64,000 nucleotides of DNA from an uncultured Oscillospiraceae bacterium. GTDB lineage: Bacteria > Bacillota > Clostridia > Oscillospirales > Oscillospiraceae. The stretch spans positions 19,918 to 83,917 of the forward strand of contig CAKTBC010000001.1 of assembly GCA_934533005.1 (NCBI GenBank), written 5' to 3'. A model generated the notes under the pieces. It made no database searches. It was given only the letters and a program-made list of their open reading frames with translations, and was not told the origin of the DNA. Below are positions 41,522 to 49,555 of this stretch, in pieces. Position 1 is the first letter of the stretch, and every line of letters starts with the position of its first letter. The position numbers and the translations under genes are program-made.

Positions 41522-42100
41522 TTATATTTCCTGTGTTTCAAGCCACGCGAGGAATTCTTCCATATAGCGCTCTTGCGGGAGGATGACATCAAGCCGGATG
41601 CCGGGGTGCTCGCGGGCATACTCTTCAAGATATGCTTTCAGATTGGCCCGGGTTTTCATGAAATCCGCCACGATATGCTCGCGGCTCATGCCGGATTTAT
41701 GGAGCAGGATCGCCGAAACAACGCCTGTCCGGTCCTTTCCGGCAGCGCAGAAATAGAGAACGTTGGTTTTCGCGTTCCAAATCGTGTCGATCGTGCTGCG
41801 CAGCGTGTCGTCCACCATGGCGATATAGAGCCGGGACACGTCGTCCACCGTTGCGGGAACGGCGTTTCCCACCGTGACAGGCATGCAGAGATAGGTAAAC
41901 CGCGCGTCGTCCGCGAGCGGGCAGGGCCGCTCCGCACGCTCTGCCGCGGTGCGAAGATCAACGATTGTGGTGATGCCGCGCTCAATCAGCGCTCCTTTTT
42001 CCGCCTCGGATACCCGCGCGGGGACATCGCTCCGAACAAAGCGGAGACTGTTTTCCAGTATCGGGCGGGTGTTGAGCGTGTGTTCAAAAAGACGTTCCAT
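41522..42100 (-). CDS. tyrosine-protein phosphatase (CX5R type)
   Basis: 192 residues from ATG 42100, directly behind GGGAGGA; an upstream ATG at 42118 has a poorer site. CAAGKDRTG is the CX5R P-loop with catalytic Cys and Arg; VRSDVPARVSEAEKGALIERGITTIVDLRTAAERAERP is the usual N-terminal block of the Tyr_phosphatase3 group, and a downstream Asp serves as general acid. It dephosphorylates phosphotyrosine or possibly phosphoinositides. It lies last in a run of four minus-strand genes of small enzymes with no obvious common pathway. Confidence 0.9.
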   Translation of the reverse strand: MERLFEHTLNTRPILENSLRFVRSDVPARVSEAEKGALIERGITTIVDLRTAAERAERPCPLADDARFTYLCMPVTVGNAVPATVDDVSRLYIAMVDDTLRSTIDTIWNAKTNVLYFCAAGKDRTGVVSAILLHKSGMSREHIVADFMKTRANLKAYLEEYAREHPGIRLDVILPQERYMEEFLAWLETQEI

Positions 42101-42138
42101 ACCGTTCCTCCCGGTCATAGCAATTCCTGTCCCTTTCT

Positions 42139-42723
42139 TTATGATATGGAAATGCGCAGCGTACAGCGCGCCGGGATATCGAACGCGGCAAAGTACGCCT
42201 GCTCCATTGGAATCCATTCGGTGAAAAAGCGCTTCGCCTTCTCCGGCGTATTGCGGTGCGAAATGCGATCACGCTGCAATTCGGGCGAGATATCGAGAAA
42301 AACGGAAAGATCGTAATACGGCGCGAGCTCCGGATGCATGGAGTACGCGCCCTCGGTGACGACAGGCTTCCCCGGCGTGATCTCTACGGCGCTTTGCAGG
42401 GTCATGGAAGCACAGTCGAACCGCTGGTAGGAAACCTTCTCGCCGCGGCGCAGCGGCAGAAGTACCTCTTCGAGAAACCGCTCGCGGTCAACGTTTCCGC
42501 CAGGTTCGGCAAAGCGCGAGGCGGTGCGCTGTTCCGGGCGGAGAAAAAAGTCATCCATGTGAAACACGGTGCAGCCATATCTCTCGGCGAGAATTTGGCC
42601 GAGCGTCGTTTTGCCGCTCGCGCTCCCGCCCTCAATGGCGAGACGTACCGGAAGCTCTCCGGCAAGCTGCCGGTCAAGCTCCGCGAACAGCGGCCGGAAA
42701 ATGTCGGTTTGGTTTGGATTCAT
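42139..42723 (-). CDS. uridine kinase-like P-loop kinase
   Basis: 194 residues from ATG 42723 after GGGAGGG. Walker A is EGGSASGKTTLGQ; VFHMDDFFLRPEQRT supplies the substrate-binding Asp, and DISPELQRDRISHRNTPEKAKRFFTEWIPME is the lid and base-binding end. This matches uridine kinase-like or nicotinamide-riboside-kinase-like enzymes of Firmicutes. The true substrate is uncertain. It overlaps the upstream kinase gene by four bases. Confidence 0.85.
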   Translation of the reverse strand: MNPNQTDIFRPLFAELDRQLAGELPVRLAIEGGSASGKTTLGQILAERYGCTVFHMDDFFLRPEQRTASRFAEPGGNVDRERFLEEVLLPLRRGEKVSYQRFDCASMTLQSAVEITPGKPVVTEGAYSMHPELAPYYDLSVFLDISPELQRDRISHRNTPEKAKRFFTEWIPMEQAYFAAFDIPARCTLRISIS

Positions 42724-43241
42724 ATCAGCCCTCCCTGGGCGATTTGTCCGGCGTCTGCCGCCGGTATTTTGTAGGCTTCGCACTCGGCACGGGAATGGAA
42801 TACCGTAAGCGTTATATCGCTGTGCTTTTCCAGGAGCGCATAGATGTTGGGAAGCCGGGTCTCAGAAAAATGCGTGATGAACTCACGAAATTCCGGGTCA
42901 AATTCCGTTTCGATCCACGGCATATCCTCGCGCTTCGTGCCAATGCGCGCCTCTACGCCCGCGATGCATTCATCGACCGGCAGGTCAAAGAGGTACACCG
43001 TGTCGCATTCCGTGAGCCGCCGCTCCAGCGTCCGGCTGAAGTTCCCATCGATGATCCAGCGGTCTCTTCCGAGAATTTCGGCAAGCGCCGTGTCAAATTC
43101 CTCTTCGGAAACGGTCGTTCTGTCCGGCCGGTGCCAGAGCAGATCAAGCGGATAGAGCGGGATACCGGCCGCGTCGCGCAGCCGCCGGGAAAACGTGCTC
43201 TTCCCGGAGCCGGGACAGCCGATCACGAGGACTTTCTTCAT
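42720..43241 (-). CDS. FlaR-type topology-modulation P-loop protein (adenylate kinase-like)
   Basis: 173 residues. Walker A IGCPGSGKSTFSRRL, LYPLDLLWHRPDRTTVSEEEFDTAL and WIIDGNFSRTLERRLTECDTVYLFDLP are the standard blocks of proteins annotated as DNA topology modulation protein FlaR. The adenylate-kinase-like fold suggests a small-molecule kinase; the topology name is historical and the substrate unknown. Overlaps at both ends place it in a translationally coupled unit. Confidence 0.88.
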   Translation of the reverse strand: MKKVLVIGCPGSGKSTFSRRLRDAAGIPLYPLDLLWHRPDRTTVSEEEFDTALAEILGRDRWIIDGNFSRTLERRLTECDTVYLFDLPVDECIAGVEARIGTKREDMPWIETEFDPEFREFITHFSETRLPNIYALLEKHSDITLTVFHSRAECEAYKIPAADAGQIAQGGLI

Positions 43242-43660
43242 GCTTTTCCTCCCTCAGGTGTCGGCTTTGGCTTCGCTGGGGCTGTATTCGAGCCGATGCC
43301 TTTTTTCGATGCTGTCAAATCGTAACTCATGGCAAGCAGGGCCTTTATTTCGTCCTCCGGTGCGCTGCCGTCAAGCGCGGCGGTGATCCAATGCTCCTTG
43401 TTCATATGGTAAGCGGGGAAGAATCCCGGCTCTTCCCGCTGCGACCCGATCAGGCGCGGATCGGCTTTGAGATTCAGCACGGGGACGTCCTCGTCCCCGG
43501 GAAGGCCGAGCCGCGAGGCTTTCACGGTCATGAACAGAGCAAACCACTTTTTGTTGTTCTTGTGACGAAATACGGCAAACTCCGGCTTGTCCTGCCACGG
43601 ATGCTCTGCCGGCGCGCCGTATGTATCCTGAATATAGTTTATCCAGTCGGTACAGGTCAT
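43238..43660 (-). CDS. MmcQ/YjbR-family protein
   Basis: 140 residues from ATG 43660, which has a loose GAGGAAG site; an earlier ATG (43708) has none. WQDKPEFAVFRHKNNKKWFALFMTVKASRLGL, LNLKADPRLIGSQREEPGFFPAYHMNKEHWITAALDG and the ALLAMSYDLT ending define the MmcQ/YjbR family, a small alpha/beta fold with a possible DNA-binding surface and no established function. First gene of the four-gene minus-strand unit. The last 20 residues are a Lys/Pro-rich tail. Confidence 0.88.
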   Translation of the reverse strand: MTCTDWINYIQDTYGAPAEHPWQDKPEFAVFRHKNNKKWFALFMTVKASRLGLPGDEDVPVLNLKADPRLIGSQREEPGFFPAYHMNKEHWITAALDGSAPEDEIKALLAMSYDLTASKKGIGSNTAPAKPKPTPEGGKA

Positions 43661-43804
43661 GGATATCTCGCTTCCTCTGGCGTTTTTGAATTCTTTGCGG
43701 CGCAGCATGGGATATATGGAACATAGCAGAAGTCCGGCGAAAAGTCCATAAGAAAATCCGGTTCGGAAGCTCCGAACCGGATGTTCTATGCCGTATGTAA
43801 GAAC

Positions 43805-45205
43805 TCAGGCGTTCTTATTCTTGATGTACTCGTCGATGGCGGTAGCGGCGGTCTTGCCGGCACCCATGGCGAGAATGACGGTGGCAGCGCCCGTGACGGC
43901 GTCACCGCCGGCGAACACGCCCTCGTGGGTGGTCTTTCCCTTCTCGTCGGCGATCAGGCAGCCGTGCTTGTCCGCTTCCAGACCGGGGGTGGTCATGCGG
44001 AGCAGCGGGTTGGGGCTGGTGCCGAGAGCGTCGATCATGGCGTCCACTTCGAGCACGAAGTTGGAGCCTTCAACGGGCATCGGACGGCGGCGGCCCTTCT
44101 CGTCAGGCTCGCCGAGCTCCATCTTGATGCACTCGATGCCGGTCACGTAGCCCTTCTCGTCGCCGATGACGCGCACCGGGTTGGTGAGCAGCTTGAACTC
44201 GACCTCTTCCTCCTGGGCGTGGTGGACCTCTTCCTTACGGGCGGGGACCTCTTCCATGCCGCGGCGGTAGACGACGTAGACGTGCTCCGCGCCGAGACGC
44301 TTCGCGCAGCGGGCGGCGTCCATGGCGACGTTGCCGGCGCCGACGACGGCGACGCACTTGTGGTGCTTGATCGGCGTGTCGTAATCCTCGCGGTAAGCCT
44401 TCATGAGGTTGATACGGGTCAGGAACTCGTTGGCGGAGTAAACGCCGAGCAGGTTCTCGCCCGGAATGCCGAGGAAGCGGGGCAGACCCGCGCCGGAGCC
44501 GAGGAACACGGCCTCAAAGCCTTCCTCGGTGAGCAGCTCGTCGATGGAGATCGCGCGGCCGATGACGGCGTCGGTCACGATCTTAACGCCCATCTCCTCG
44601 AGCGCGGCGACTTCGCGCGCCACGATCGCCTTGGGCAGACGGAACTCGGGGATGCCGTATACCAGAACACCGCCGGCCTTGTGGAAGAGCTCGTACACGG
44701 TGACTTCATAGCCCATGCGGGCGAGGTCGCCCGCGCAGGTCAGACCGGCAGGGCCGGAGCCGACGACGGCGACACGGTGGCCGTTGGAAACGGGCTTCTC
44801 GACCTTCGCGTTGGGGTCGGCGTGAGCGGCGTGCCAGTCGGCGACGAAGCGCTCGAGACGGCCGATGCCGACGCTCTCGCCCTTGATGCCGCGGACGCAC
44901 TTGCCCTCGCACTGATGCTCCTGCGGGCAGACGCGGCCGCAGACGGCGGGCAGGCTGTTGGTGGAGGTGATGATCTTGTAGGCCTCTTCAAACTCACCCT
45001 CGGCGACCTTGGCGATGAACTCCGGAATGCGGACGTTCACCGGGCAGCCGCTGACGCAGGGATGCTGACGGCAGTTGAGGCAGCGCTTGGCCTCGTCGAT
45101 GGCGATCTCCTCGGTGTAGCCGAGAGCGACCTCGTCAAAGTTCTTGTTGCGTACCAGAGGCTCCTGCTCCGGAATGGGGTTCTTCGTCATACTCATATTA
45201 GCCAT
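43805..45205 (-). CDS. nfnB: NfnB-like large subunit of NADH-dependent ferredoxin:NADP oxidoreductase
   Basis: 466 residues resembling glutamate-synthase small subunits: an N-terminal domain with CLNCRQHPCVSGCPV and CGRVCPQEHQCEGKCVRG for two [4Fe-4S] clusters, an FAD site VAVVGSGPAGLTCAGDLARMG, and an NAD(P)H site VAVVGAGNVAMDAARCAKRLG; the C-terminal GVFAGGDAVTGAATVILAMGAGK completes the FAD domain. Because the overlapping partner gene encodes a dihydroorotate-dehydrogenase-electron-transfer-like subunit, the pair reads as NfnAB, the electron-bifurcating transhydrogenase of anaerobes, rather than glutamate synthase. No large glutamate synthase gene is present. Confidence 0.92.
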   Translation of the reverse strand: MANMSMTKNPIPEQEPLVRNKNFDEVALGYTEEIAIDEAKRCLNCRQHPCVSGCPVNVRIPEFIAKVAEGEFEEAYKIITSTNSLPAVCGRVCPQEHQCEGKCVRGIKGESVGIGRLERFVADWHAAHADPNAKVEKPVSNGHRVAVVGSGPAGLTCAGDLARMGYEVTVYELFHKAGGVLVYGIPEFRLPKAIVAREVAALEEMGVKIVTDAVIGRAISIDELLTEEGFEAVFLGSGAGLPRFLGIPGENLLGVYSANEFLTRINLMKAYREDYDTPIKHHKCVAVVGAGNVAMDAARCAKRLGAEHVYVVYRRGMEEVPARKEEVHHAQEEEVEFKLLTNPVRVIGDEKGYVTGIECIKMELGEPDEKGRRRPMPVEGSNFVLEVDAMIDALGTSPNPLLRMTTPGLEADKHGCLIADEKGKTTHEGVFAGGDAVTGAATVILAMGAGKTAATAIDEYIKNKNA

Positions 45206-46049
45206 GTCTTACACCTCCGGTGATGCGGCAGATATGTTCCTTCGCGGCGGTCTCTTCACCGGCGTAGAAGGAGTTGCGGGCGATCAGCTCGTCCCAGTCG
45301 ACTTCGTGGCCGTCAAACTCGGGGCCGTCCACGCAGGCGAACTTGGTCTCGCCGCCAACGGTCAGACGGCAGCCGCCGCACATGCCGGAGGCGTCGATCA
45401 TGATCGGGCAGAGAGAGCAGATGGTCTTGATGCCGTAGGGCTTGGTGGTGAGAGCGGTGAACTTCATCATCTTCAGAGGCCCGATGATGAACACTTCGTC
45501 ATACTCGCGGCCGGACTTGATGAGCTCTTCCAGCTTGGCGTTGCCGAAGCACTTCTCGCCGTAGCTGCCGTCGTCGGTGCAGATGTAGAGGTTGGTGGAG
45601 TGGGCGCGCATCTCGTCCTCAAGAATCACGATGTCCTTGGAACGGAAACCGGCGACCATGTCGACCTCGATGCCGGCTTCAAAGAAGCCCTTGCACACGG
45701 GGTAGCCGATGGCGCAGCCGACGCCGCCGCCAACGACGCAGACACGCTTCTGTCCGCCGATCTGGGTGGGCTTGCCCATGGGGCCGACAAAGTCGGCGAG
45801 GCAGTCGCCCGGCTCCATGAGCTCGAGCATACGGGTCGTCTGACCGACGGGCTGCACCATGATGGTGACGGTGCCCGCTTCGCGGTCGTAATCCGCAATC
45901 GTCAGAGGAACGCGCTCGCCGTGCTCGTCCAGACGCAGGACGATGAACTGACCGGGCAGGCACTTCTTGGCGACCAGCGGGGCCTTGATGACATACTCAA
46001 GGACCGTGCCGGCCTCATTCAGGGGCCGCTTGCTTACGATAGGAAACAT
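45198..46049 (-). CDS. nfnA: NfnA-like small subunit (FAD/NAD and [2Fe-2S])
   Basis: 283 residues. The ferredoxin-reductase-like start KAPLVAKKCLPGQFIVLRLDEHGERVPLTIADYD binds FAD; VCVVGGGVGCAIGYPVCKGF binds NAD(H); the C-terminal CSLCPIMIDASGMCGGCRLTVGGETKFACVDGPEFDGHEVDW supplies four cysteines for a [2Fe-2S] cluster. This is the NfnA/sulfide-dehydrogenase beta type. With NfnB it couples NADH and reduced ferredoxin oxidation to NADP reduction. It overlaps nfnB by eight bases and starts after GAAAGGAAAG. Confidence 0.92.
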   Translation of the reverse strand: MFPIVSKRPLNEAGTVLEYVIKAPLVAKKCLPGQFIVLRLDEHGERVPLTIADYDREAGTVTIMVQPVGQTTRMLELMEPGDCLADFVGPMGKPTQIGGQKRVCVVGGGVGCAIGYPVCKGFFEAGIEVDMVAGFRSKDIVILEDEMRAHSTNLYICTDDGSYGEKCFGNAKLEELIKSGREYDEVFIIGPLKMMKFTALTTKPYGIKTICSLCPIMIDASGMCGGCRLTVGGETKFACVDGPEFDGHEVDWDELIARNSFYAGEETAAKEHICRITGGVRHG

Positions 46050-46092
46050 AGCTTCTTTCCTTTCTTCCTTTGGTTTGCTTTTCCATACTGCC

Positions 46093-46120
46093 GGCGGAGA
46101 TGGGGAAATCTCCGCCTTTT
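46093..46120 (+). other. hairpin in the nfn leader region
   Basis: GGCGGAGA / TCTCCGCC with an 8-base loop and TTTT on the plus strand. No plus-strand gene precedes it. On the minus strand it lies about 45-70 bases before nfnA. The rest of the 46050-46358 gap holds a probable -10 box for nfnAB (TATAAT, minus strand 46140-46135) and the rpmE promoter. Confidence 0.45.
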
Positions 46121-46265
46121 AGTCACATAAAGAGATTATACCATAATATCCGCCGGATGGAACATTTTTTTTCAATATTCATCCTTACAAGGTCTTAGCC
46201 TTTTTCTATGATTTTCACGGGAAAAGCCAGAAACGGAGGAATTTTTTCGGAGATGCAAAAAATGC

Positions 46266-46294
46266 TTGCATTGCGCGGCGCGGTTTGCTATAAT
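46266..46294 (+). promoter_or_regulatory. promoter of rpmE
   Basis: TTGCAT, a 17-base spacer and a consensus TATAAT, 65 bases before the start codon, as expected for a highly expressed ribosomal protein. Confidence 0.82.
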
Positions 46295-46358
46295 TTGCGT
46301 TGCGCCTTGTATCTCCGTATATTTCGGCCTCAGGGCAGCTCATCATGAGGTGAACGAC

Positions 46359-46559
46359 ATGAAAGAAGGAATCCATCCCAATTACCAGCGCACGACCATC
46401 CGCTGCGCCTGCGGCGAGGTCATCGAGACCGCTTCCACCAAGAAGGACATCACCGTCGAGATCTGCTCGAAGTGCCACCCCTTCTACACCGGCAAGCAGA
46501 AGCTGGTCGACACCAGCGGCCGCGTGGACAAGTTCAACAAGAAGTACGGCCTCAAGTAA
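46359..46559 (+). CDS. rpmE: 50S ribosomal protein L31, zinc-binding form
   Basis: 66 residues from ATG 46359 behind [50 protein letters not shown] and [11 protein letters not shown] are diagnostic of L31; the cysteine pairs (CAC and CSKC) show the zinc-containing C+ form that non-zinc paralogues replace under zinc starvation. A terminator follows directly. An apparent upstream in-frame extension crosses the promoter and was discarded. Confidence 0.98.
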   Translation: MKEGIHPNYQRTTIRCACGEVIETASTKKDITVEICSKCHPFYTGKQKLVDTSGRVDKFNKKYGLK

Positions 46560-46567
46560 TTTTTGGG

Positions 46568-46608
46568 AAAAAGACGGGATGCGCCTTCGGACAGCGTCCC
46601 GTCTTTTT
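46568..46608 (+). terminator. terminator of rpmE
   Basis: AAAAAGACGGGA / TCCCGTCTTTTT arms enclosing a smaller CCTTCGGA hairpin and a T-run. Confidence 0.92.
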
Positions 46609-46628
46609 CGTATACAGGAGGAAAGACC

Positions 46629-47276
46629 ATGGCATCCCGTATCCTTCATCTCGCCGCGGCAAAGCTCATTCTGGACGAGCATCCCGCGGCGGACGAAAAG
46701 CGCTTTCGTCTCGGCTCGATCTTACCGGACGCCGGAGATCGCGTGAGCGCGCATTTCCGCGTGCGGATCGACGGCGGAACGAAGACGATGATGGCGCTCG
46801 GCGGCTTCCGCGCGCGCTTCGCGGACAAAATGGACGATCCGCTCTATCTCGGGTACTATCTCCATCTTGTGCAGGACATCGTGTTCCGCAAGGTATTCTA
46901 TCTCGACCACGGCTGGAAGGTGGACTCGCCGCAGAAGGTCGAGCGGCTTTACGACGATTACCGCATTCTGAATACCTGGGCCATTGAGAAATTCGCCCTG
47001 CGCGAGGATCTTACCGCGCCGGAGGATTTTTCCGCCGAGCCGATCTGCGCTGTTTCCGATTTTGCGCTGCCGGAATTTCTCGCCGAGCTGCATGCGGACT
47101 TCACGACGCCGCCCCCGCCGGGCGATTGCGTATACTTCACCAAAGCCATTGCGGAGGAATTTCTGGCCGCCGCCGTGCCGCTCTGCCTGCGGGAGATCGC
47201 GGCGCTGCACGAGGGGAAGACTGCCGTGGATGAGCACGCCTGGGCGTGGGCGTCGGGTCAGGAAATTTTAAAATAA
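46629..47276 (+). CDS. zinc-dependent phospholipase C/nuclease-fold hydrolase-like protein
   Basis: 215 residues. The order of metal-ligand motifs, N-terminal RILHLAAAKLILDEHP, FRLGSILPDAGDR, a His in VSAHFRVR and YLGYYLHLVQDIVFRKVFY, matches the zinc-dependent phospholipase C-like superfamily found in Firmicutes. No signal peptide, so it would act in the cytoplasm. The substrate is unknown. It begins 70 bases after rpmE, past the terminator, behind CAGGAGGAAAG. Confidence 0.72.
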   Translation: MASRILHLAAAKLILDEHPAADEKRFRLGSILPDAGDRVSAHFRVRIDGGTKTMMALGGFRARFADKMDDPLYLGYYLHLVQDIVFRKVFYLDHGWKVDSPQKVERLYDDYRILNTWAIEKFALREDLTAPEDFSAEPICAVSDFALPEFLAELHADFTTPPPPGDCVYFTKAIAEEFLAAAVPLCLREIAALHEGKTAVDEHAWAWASGQEILK

Positions 47277-47351
47277 GCATCGAACCATTCTCCGGGCGGG
47301 CGCGTCTAATATCCTGCGAGCTGGAAAAAACAGCCGCAGGAGGATTATGCA

Positions 47352-48161
47352 ATGAACAAAAAGATGAAATGGATCGGCGCACTCGTTCTGGCGCTCTGTC
47401 TGCTGCTGACGGCCTGCGGCGCGCAGGGCGCAGAAGCCGTACCCACGGCCACGCCCGAGCCGACCGCCACGCCCGTCCCAACGGCCACTGCGGAGCCCAC
47501 GGAAAACCGGGCCGCAGAGCCCACGGCGGAGCCGGTTACGCAGCCCACGGACGAACCGGCGGAGATCGTGAACATGGCCGAAGAGGGGAAAACGCTCTAT
47601 GCCGCGCAGCTTGACCGCTACGCCGCGGCACTCTCCGAGCAGTGGCCGGAGGGACGGTATTTTGAAAACGGCATGAGCGAGCTCGCCGGGTACTATTACG
47701 AGGGTGATGCCCGTGCGAACGTCGGCGTATTTTTCCCCGACCTTGACAATGATGGCTCGCCGGAGATGGTGATCGGCGCGATCCTTGGCGCGGACTCTGA
47801 CCCCGCGGTGCTGGAGATCTGGACGGTCAAAGACGGCGCGCCGGTGATGCTCGCGCAGAGCCACGCGAGAGACCGGTACTTTGTGGAATATCTCGCAGAC
47901 GAAAATGCCTGGCTCATCGCGAACGAGGGCTCGAACGGCGCGGCGAGCAGCGTGTGGTTTTACTACGCGCTCCAGAACGGCGAGCTTTCTCTCGTGCAGG
48001 GCGTGACGAGCGAGTCCGGCGCATGGTATATGACGTACGATACGGACTACGACGTTTCCAACGATACGCCGTCCGACGAGACGACCTGTCAGGCCATCGT
48101 CGATTCCCACACAAGCCGCTATACGGCGCTCGACTATACGCCGTATACGGAGCTCCCATAA
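47352..48161 (+). CDS. lipoprotein with linker and EF-hand-like calcium loop
   Basis: 269 residues. Signal with lipobox LLLTAC; residues 20-65 are a Pro/Thr/Glu spacer. The main domain contains VGVFFPDLDNDGSPEMVIGAI, a DxDxDG loop like calcium-binding or FG-GAP-type repeats, then WTVKDGAPVMLAQSHARDRYF and a mixed domain continuing to the end. Such proteins are common lipid-anchored surface proteins in clostridia, without known function. It starts 75 bases after the previous gene and ends at a strong terminator. Confidence 0.8.
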   Translation: MNKKMKWIGALVLALCLLLTACGAQGAEAVPTATPEPTATPVPTATAEPTENRAAEPTAEPVTQPTDEPAEIVNMAEEGKTLYAAQLDRYAAALSEQWPEGRYFENGMSELAGYYYEGDARANVGVFFPDLDNDGSPEMVIGAILGADSDPAVLEIWTVKDGAPVMLAQSHARDRYFVEYLADENAWLIANEGSNGAASSVWFYYALQNGELSLVQGVTSESGAWYMTYDTDYDVSNDTPSDETTCQAIVDSHTSRYTALDYTPYTELP

Positions 48162-48176
48162 GAGAATAAAACGAGT

Positions 48177-48219
48177 GATCCCCCGCACAGCCGGAAAGCG
48201 GCTGCGCGGGGGATCTTTT
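48177..48219. terminator. terminator shared by convergent genes
   Basis: GATCCCCCGC / GCGGGGGATC outer arms with an inner AGCCG/CGGCT stem, followed by TTTT on the plus strand. Confidence 0.88.
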
Positions 48220-48229
48220 CGCGTGGTGC

Positions 48230-49045
48230 TTACTTCTTCTTGATGGGATAGCAGACTTCGGTGACGAACTCGTCCGGGTTCTTCGTGTCGTGGGGGCTCA
48301 CATGGTAGATGTTGAACATCGGCCCGGCGGCCTCGTAGCCGTTGGCCTCGATCCAGGGGATCACGGCGGCGTATACGTCGGTGATCTGCGCGTAGCTGCC
48401 GCGGTAGATGCAGCTTGCTACCGTGACCTCTGGCAGTGTGCGGAATCTGACGTGCTCCGTGTCGGGATAGCTTCCCTTCACGGTCTTCCAGGCGAGGACT
48501 TCCACGTCCGTTTCCTTGTATTCACCGTCGAGGAACGTCACGGCGCAGAGGCACGGATCGGCCTCGGCGAGATTCATCCGGCAGGTCTCGCCCACCAGCG
48601 TGCTCCACACCATGCCCTCATCCTCGTAGCGGGGGATGGTCATCTGCACGGTGGCGGCGTAGCGTTCAGGGACCGTTTTCAGCGTGATATCATAGCTCAT
48701 GGTCTGTTCCTTTCTCAGCCGTTCTCTGGCTGCGTCCAGAAGCGCCAACTTGCGCGCCGTATCGAGCGAGACCTCCTCCAGCTCGCGCTGCCGGGCGGAA
48801 AAATAGCCCTCCAGCGCCTCACGGTCGTCATAGATTTCGAGGACCTTCACGATATCGGCGAGGGAAAACCCCATGTCCTTGAGCGCCGTGATCCGGCACA
48901 TCGTCGGGAGCTGATCCTCCCGGTAGTACCGGTAATCGGTGAAGCGGTCGATCTCGGCGGGCTTTAAGAGACCGATCTCATCGTAGTGGCGCAGCATGCG
49001 GACGCTGACTCTGGACAGTTTTGAAAATTCTCCGATCTTCAGCAT
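48230..49045 (-). CDS. MerR-family regulator with GyrI-like ligand-binding domain
   Basis: 271 residues from ATG 49045, behind GGAGGTA. MLKIGEFSKLSRVSVRMLRHYDEIGLLKPAEIDRFTDYRYY is the MerR winged helix; a coiled-coil dimerisation helix follows (about 75-115). Residues 120-271 (ITLKTVPERYAATVQMTIPRYEDEG..GYEAAGPMFNIYH) form a GyrI-like/BmrR-type effector domain that binds amphipathic drugs. BmrR-like proteins activate exporter genes when bound to ligand. The gene's own promoter has the 19-base spacer with dyad that MerR proteins untwist, so it is probably autoregulated. No dedicated pump is adjacent. Confidence 0.93.
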   Translation of the reverse strand: MLKIGEFSKLSRVSVRMLRHYDEIGLLKPAEIDRFTDYRYYREDQLPTMCRITALKDMGFSLADIVKVLEIYDDREALEGYFSARQRELEEVSLDTARKLALLDAARERLRKEQTMSYDITLKTVPERYAATVQMTIPRYEDEGMVWSTLVGETCRMNLAEADPCLCAVTFLDGEYKETDVEVLAWKTVKGSYPDTEHVRFRTLPEVTVASCIYRGSYAQITDVYAAVIPWIEANGYEAAGPMFNIYHVSPHDTKNPDEFVTEVCYPIKKK

Positions 49046-49082
49046 GGCGGTACCTCCGGTTGCATTTCTTGAGCTCAGGCAT

Positions 49083-49113
49083 ATCATAATGCCTCCCACA
49101 ATGGGAGAGTCAA
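49083..49113 (-). promoter_or_regulatory. MerR-type promoter/operator with 19-base spacer
   Basis: Minus strand TTGACT (49113-49108), 19-base spacer, TATGAT (49088-49083). The spacer holds the dyad CTCCCACAATGGGAG (49093-49107 as read on the plus strand). Overlong spacer plus dyad is the hallmark of MerR activation. Confidence 0.88.
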
Positions 49114-49189
49114 GAGTGTTTTTGCATTTTCCGCGCAAAGACGGTCGCCGTGCATTGCTTTTTCTTTGAAAATATGGTAAAAATAAACG

Positions 49190-49469
49190 TTAGCGTCGAT
49201 TAACAAGGGCACGCACGTCGGACAGCCAGTCTTTTCGGTGCTTTTTGCCCTTTTCTCCTTGGCGGGCGTCAGCCCGCCTGCGTCCAAAAGAACAAAAATC
49301 CCTCGAAAATCCAAGGCTGTCCGATGCGAAGCAGTTCTGCCGGAGCAGAAATGCTCGCAGACAAGGAAAAGTCCGCAGAGAATACTTTGTGTATTCTCAA
49401 GGGCTTTGACGCAGTATAAGGGCATTTCCGCCCGGCAGAACCGCGTGTGTCCTTGTCAATCGACGCCAA
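49190..49469. mobile_element. MITE-like element, about 280 bases, with 28-base imperfect terminal inverted repeats
   Basis: Left end TTAGCGTCGATTAACAAGGG (49190 on) and right end, read inward on the opposite strand, TTGGCGTCGATTGACAAGGA. The ends match at about 23 of 28 positions, all differences being A/G transitions. The interior carries small hairpins (GGGCGGGC/GCCCGCC) but no supportable gene. A clear target duplication was not found. It occupies most of the 49046-49555 gap; the last 85 bases hold the prfC leader and its GGAAGGA site. Confidence 0.72.
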
Positions 49470-49555
49470 TACTTTTCAAAGGAAGAATGGGACATGAAGG
49501 ATTAAAAAGACGGTAGATTTTTCTCTTAAAAAATTTACCGGAAGGATGAATCAAC

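Noticed and set aside
43805..45205. Glutamate synthase small subunit
   Set aside because: No large subunit nearby, and the overlapping partner is NfnA-like, so NfnB is the better reading.
43781..45223. 480-residue plus-strand frame rich in Gly, Ala, Asp and Leu
   Set aside because: Exact shadow of nfnB with repetitive composition; not a PE-PGRS-like protein.
49190..49469. Small genes inside the MITE-like element
   Set aside because: Short frames on both strands lack ribosome sites and conserved-looking sequence.
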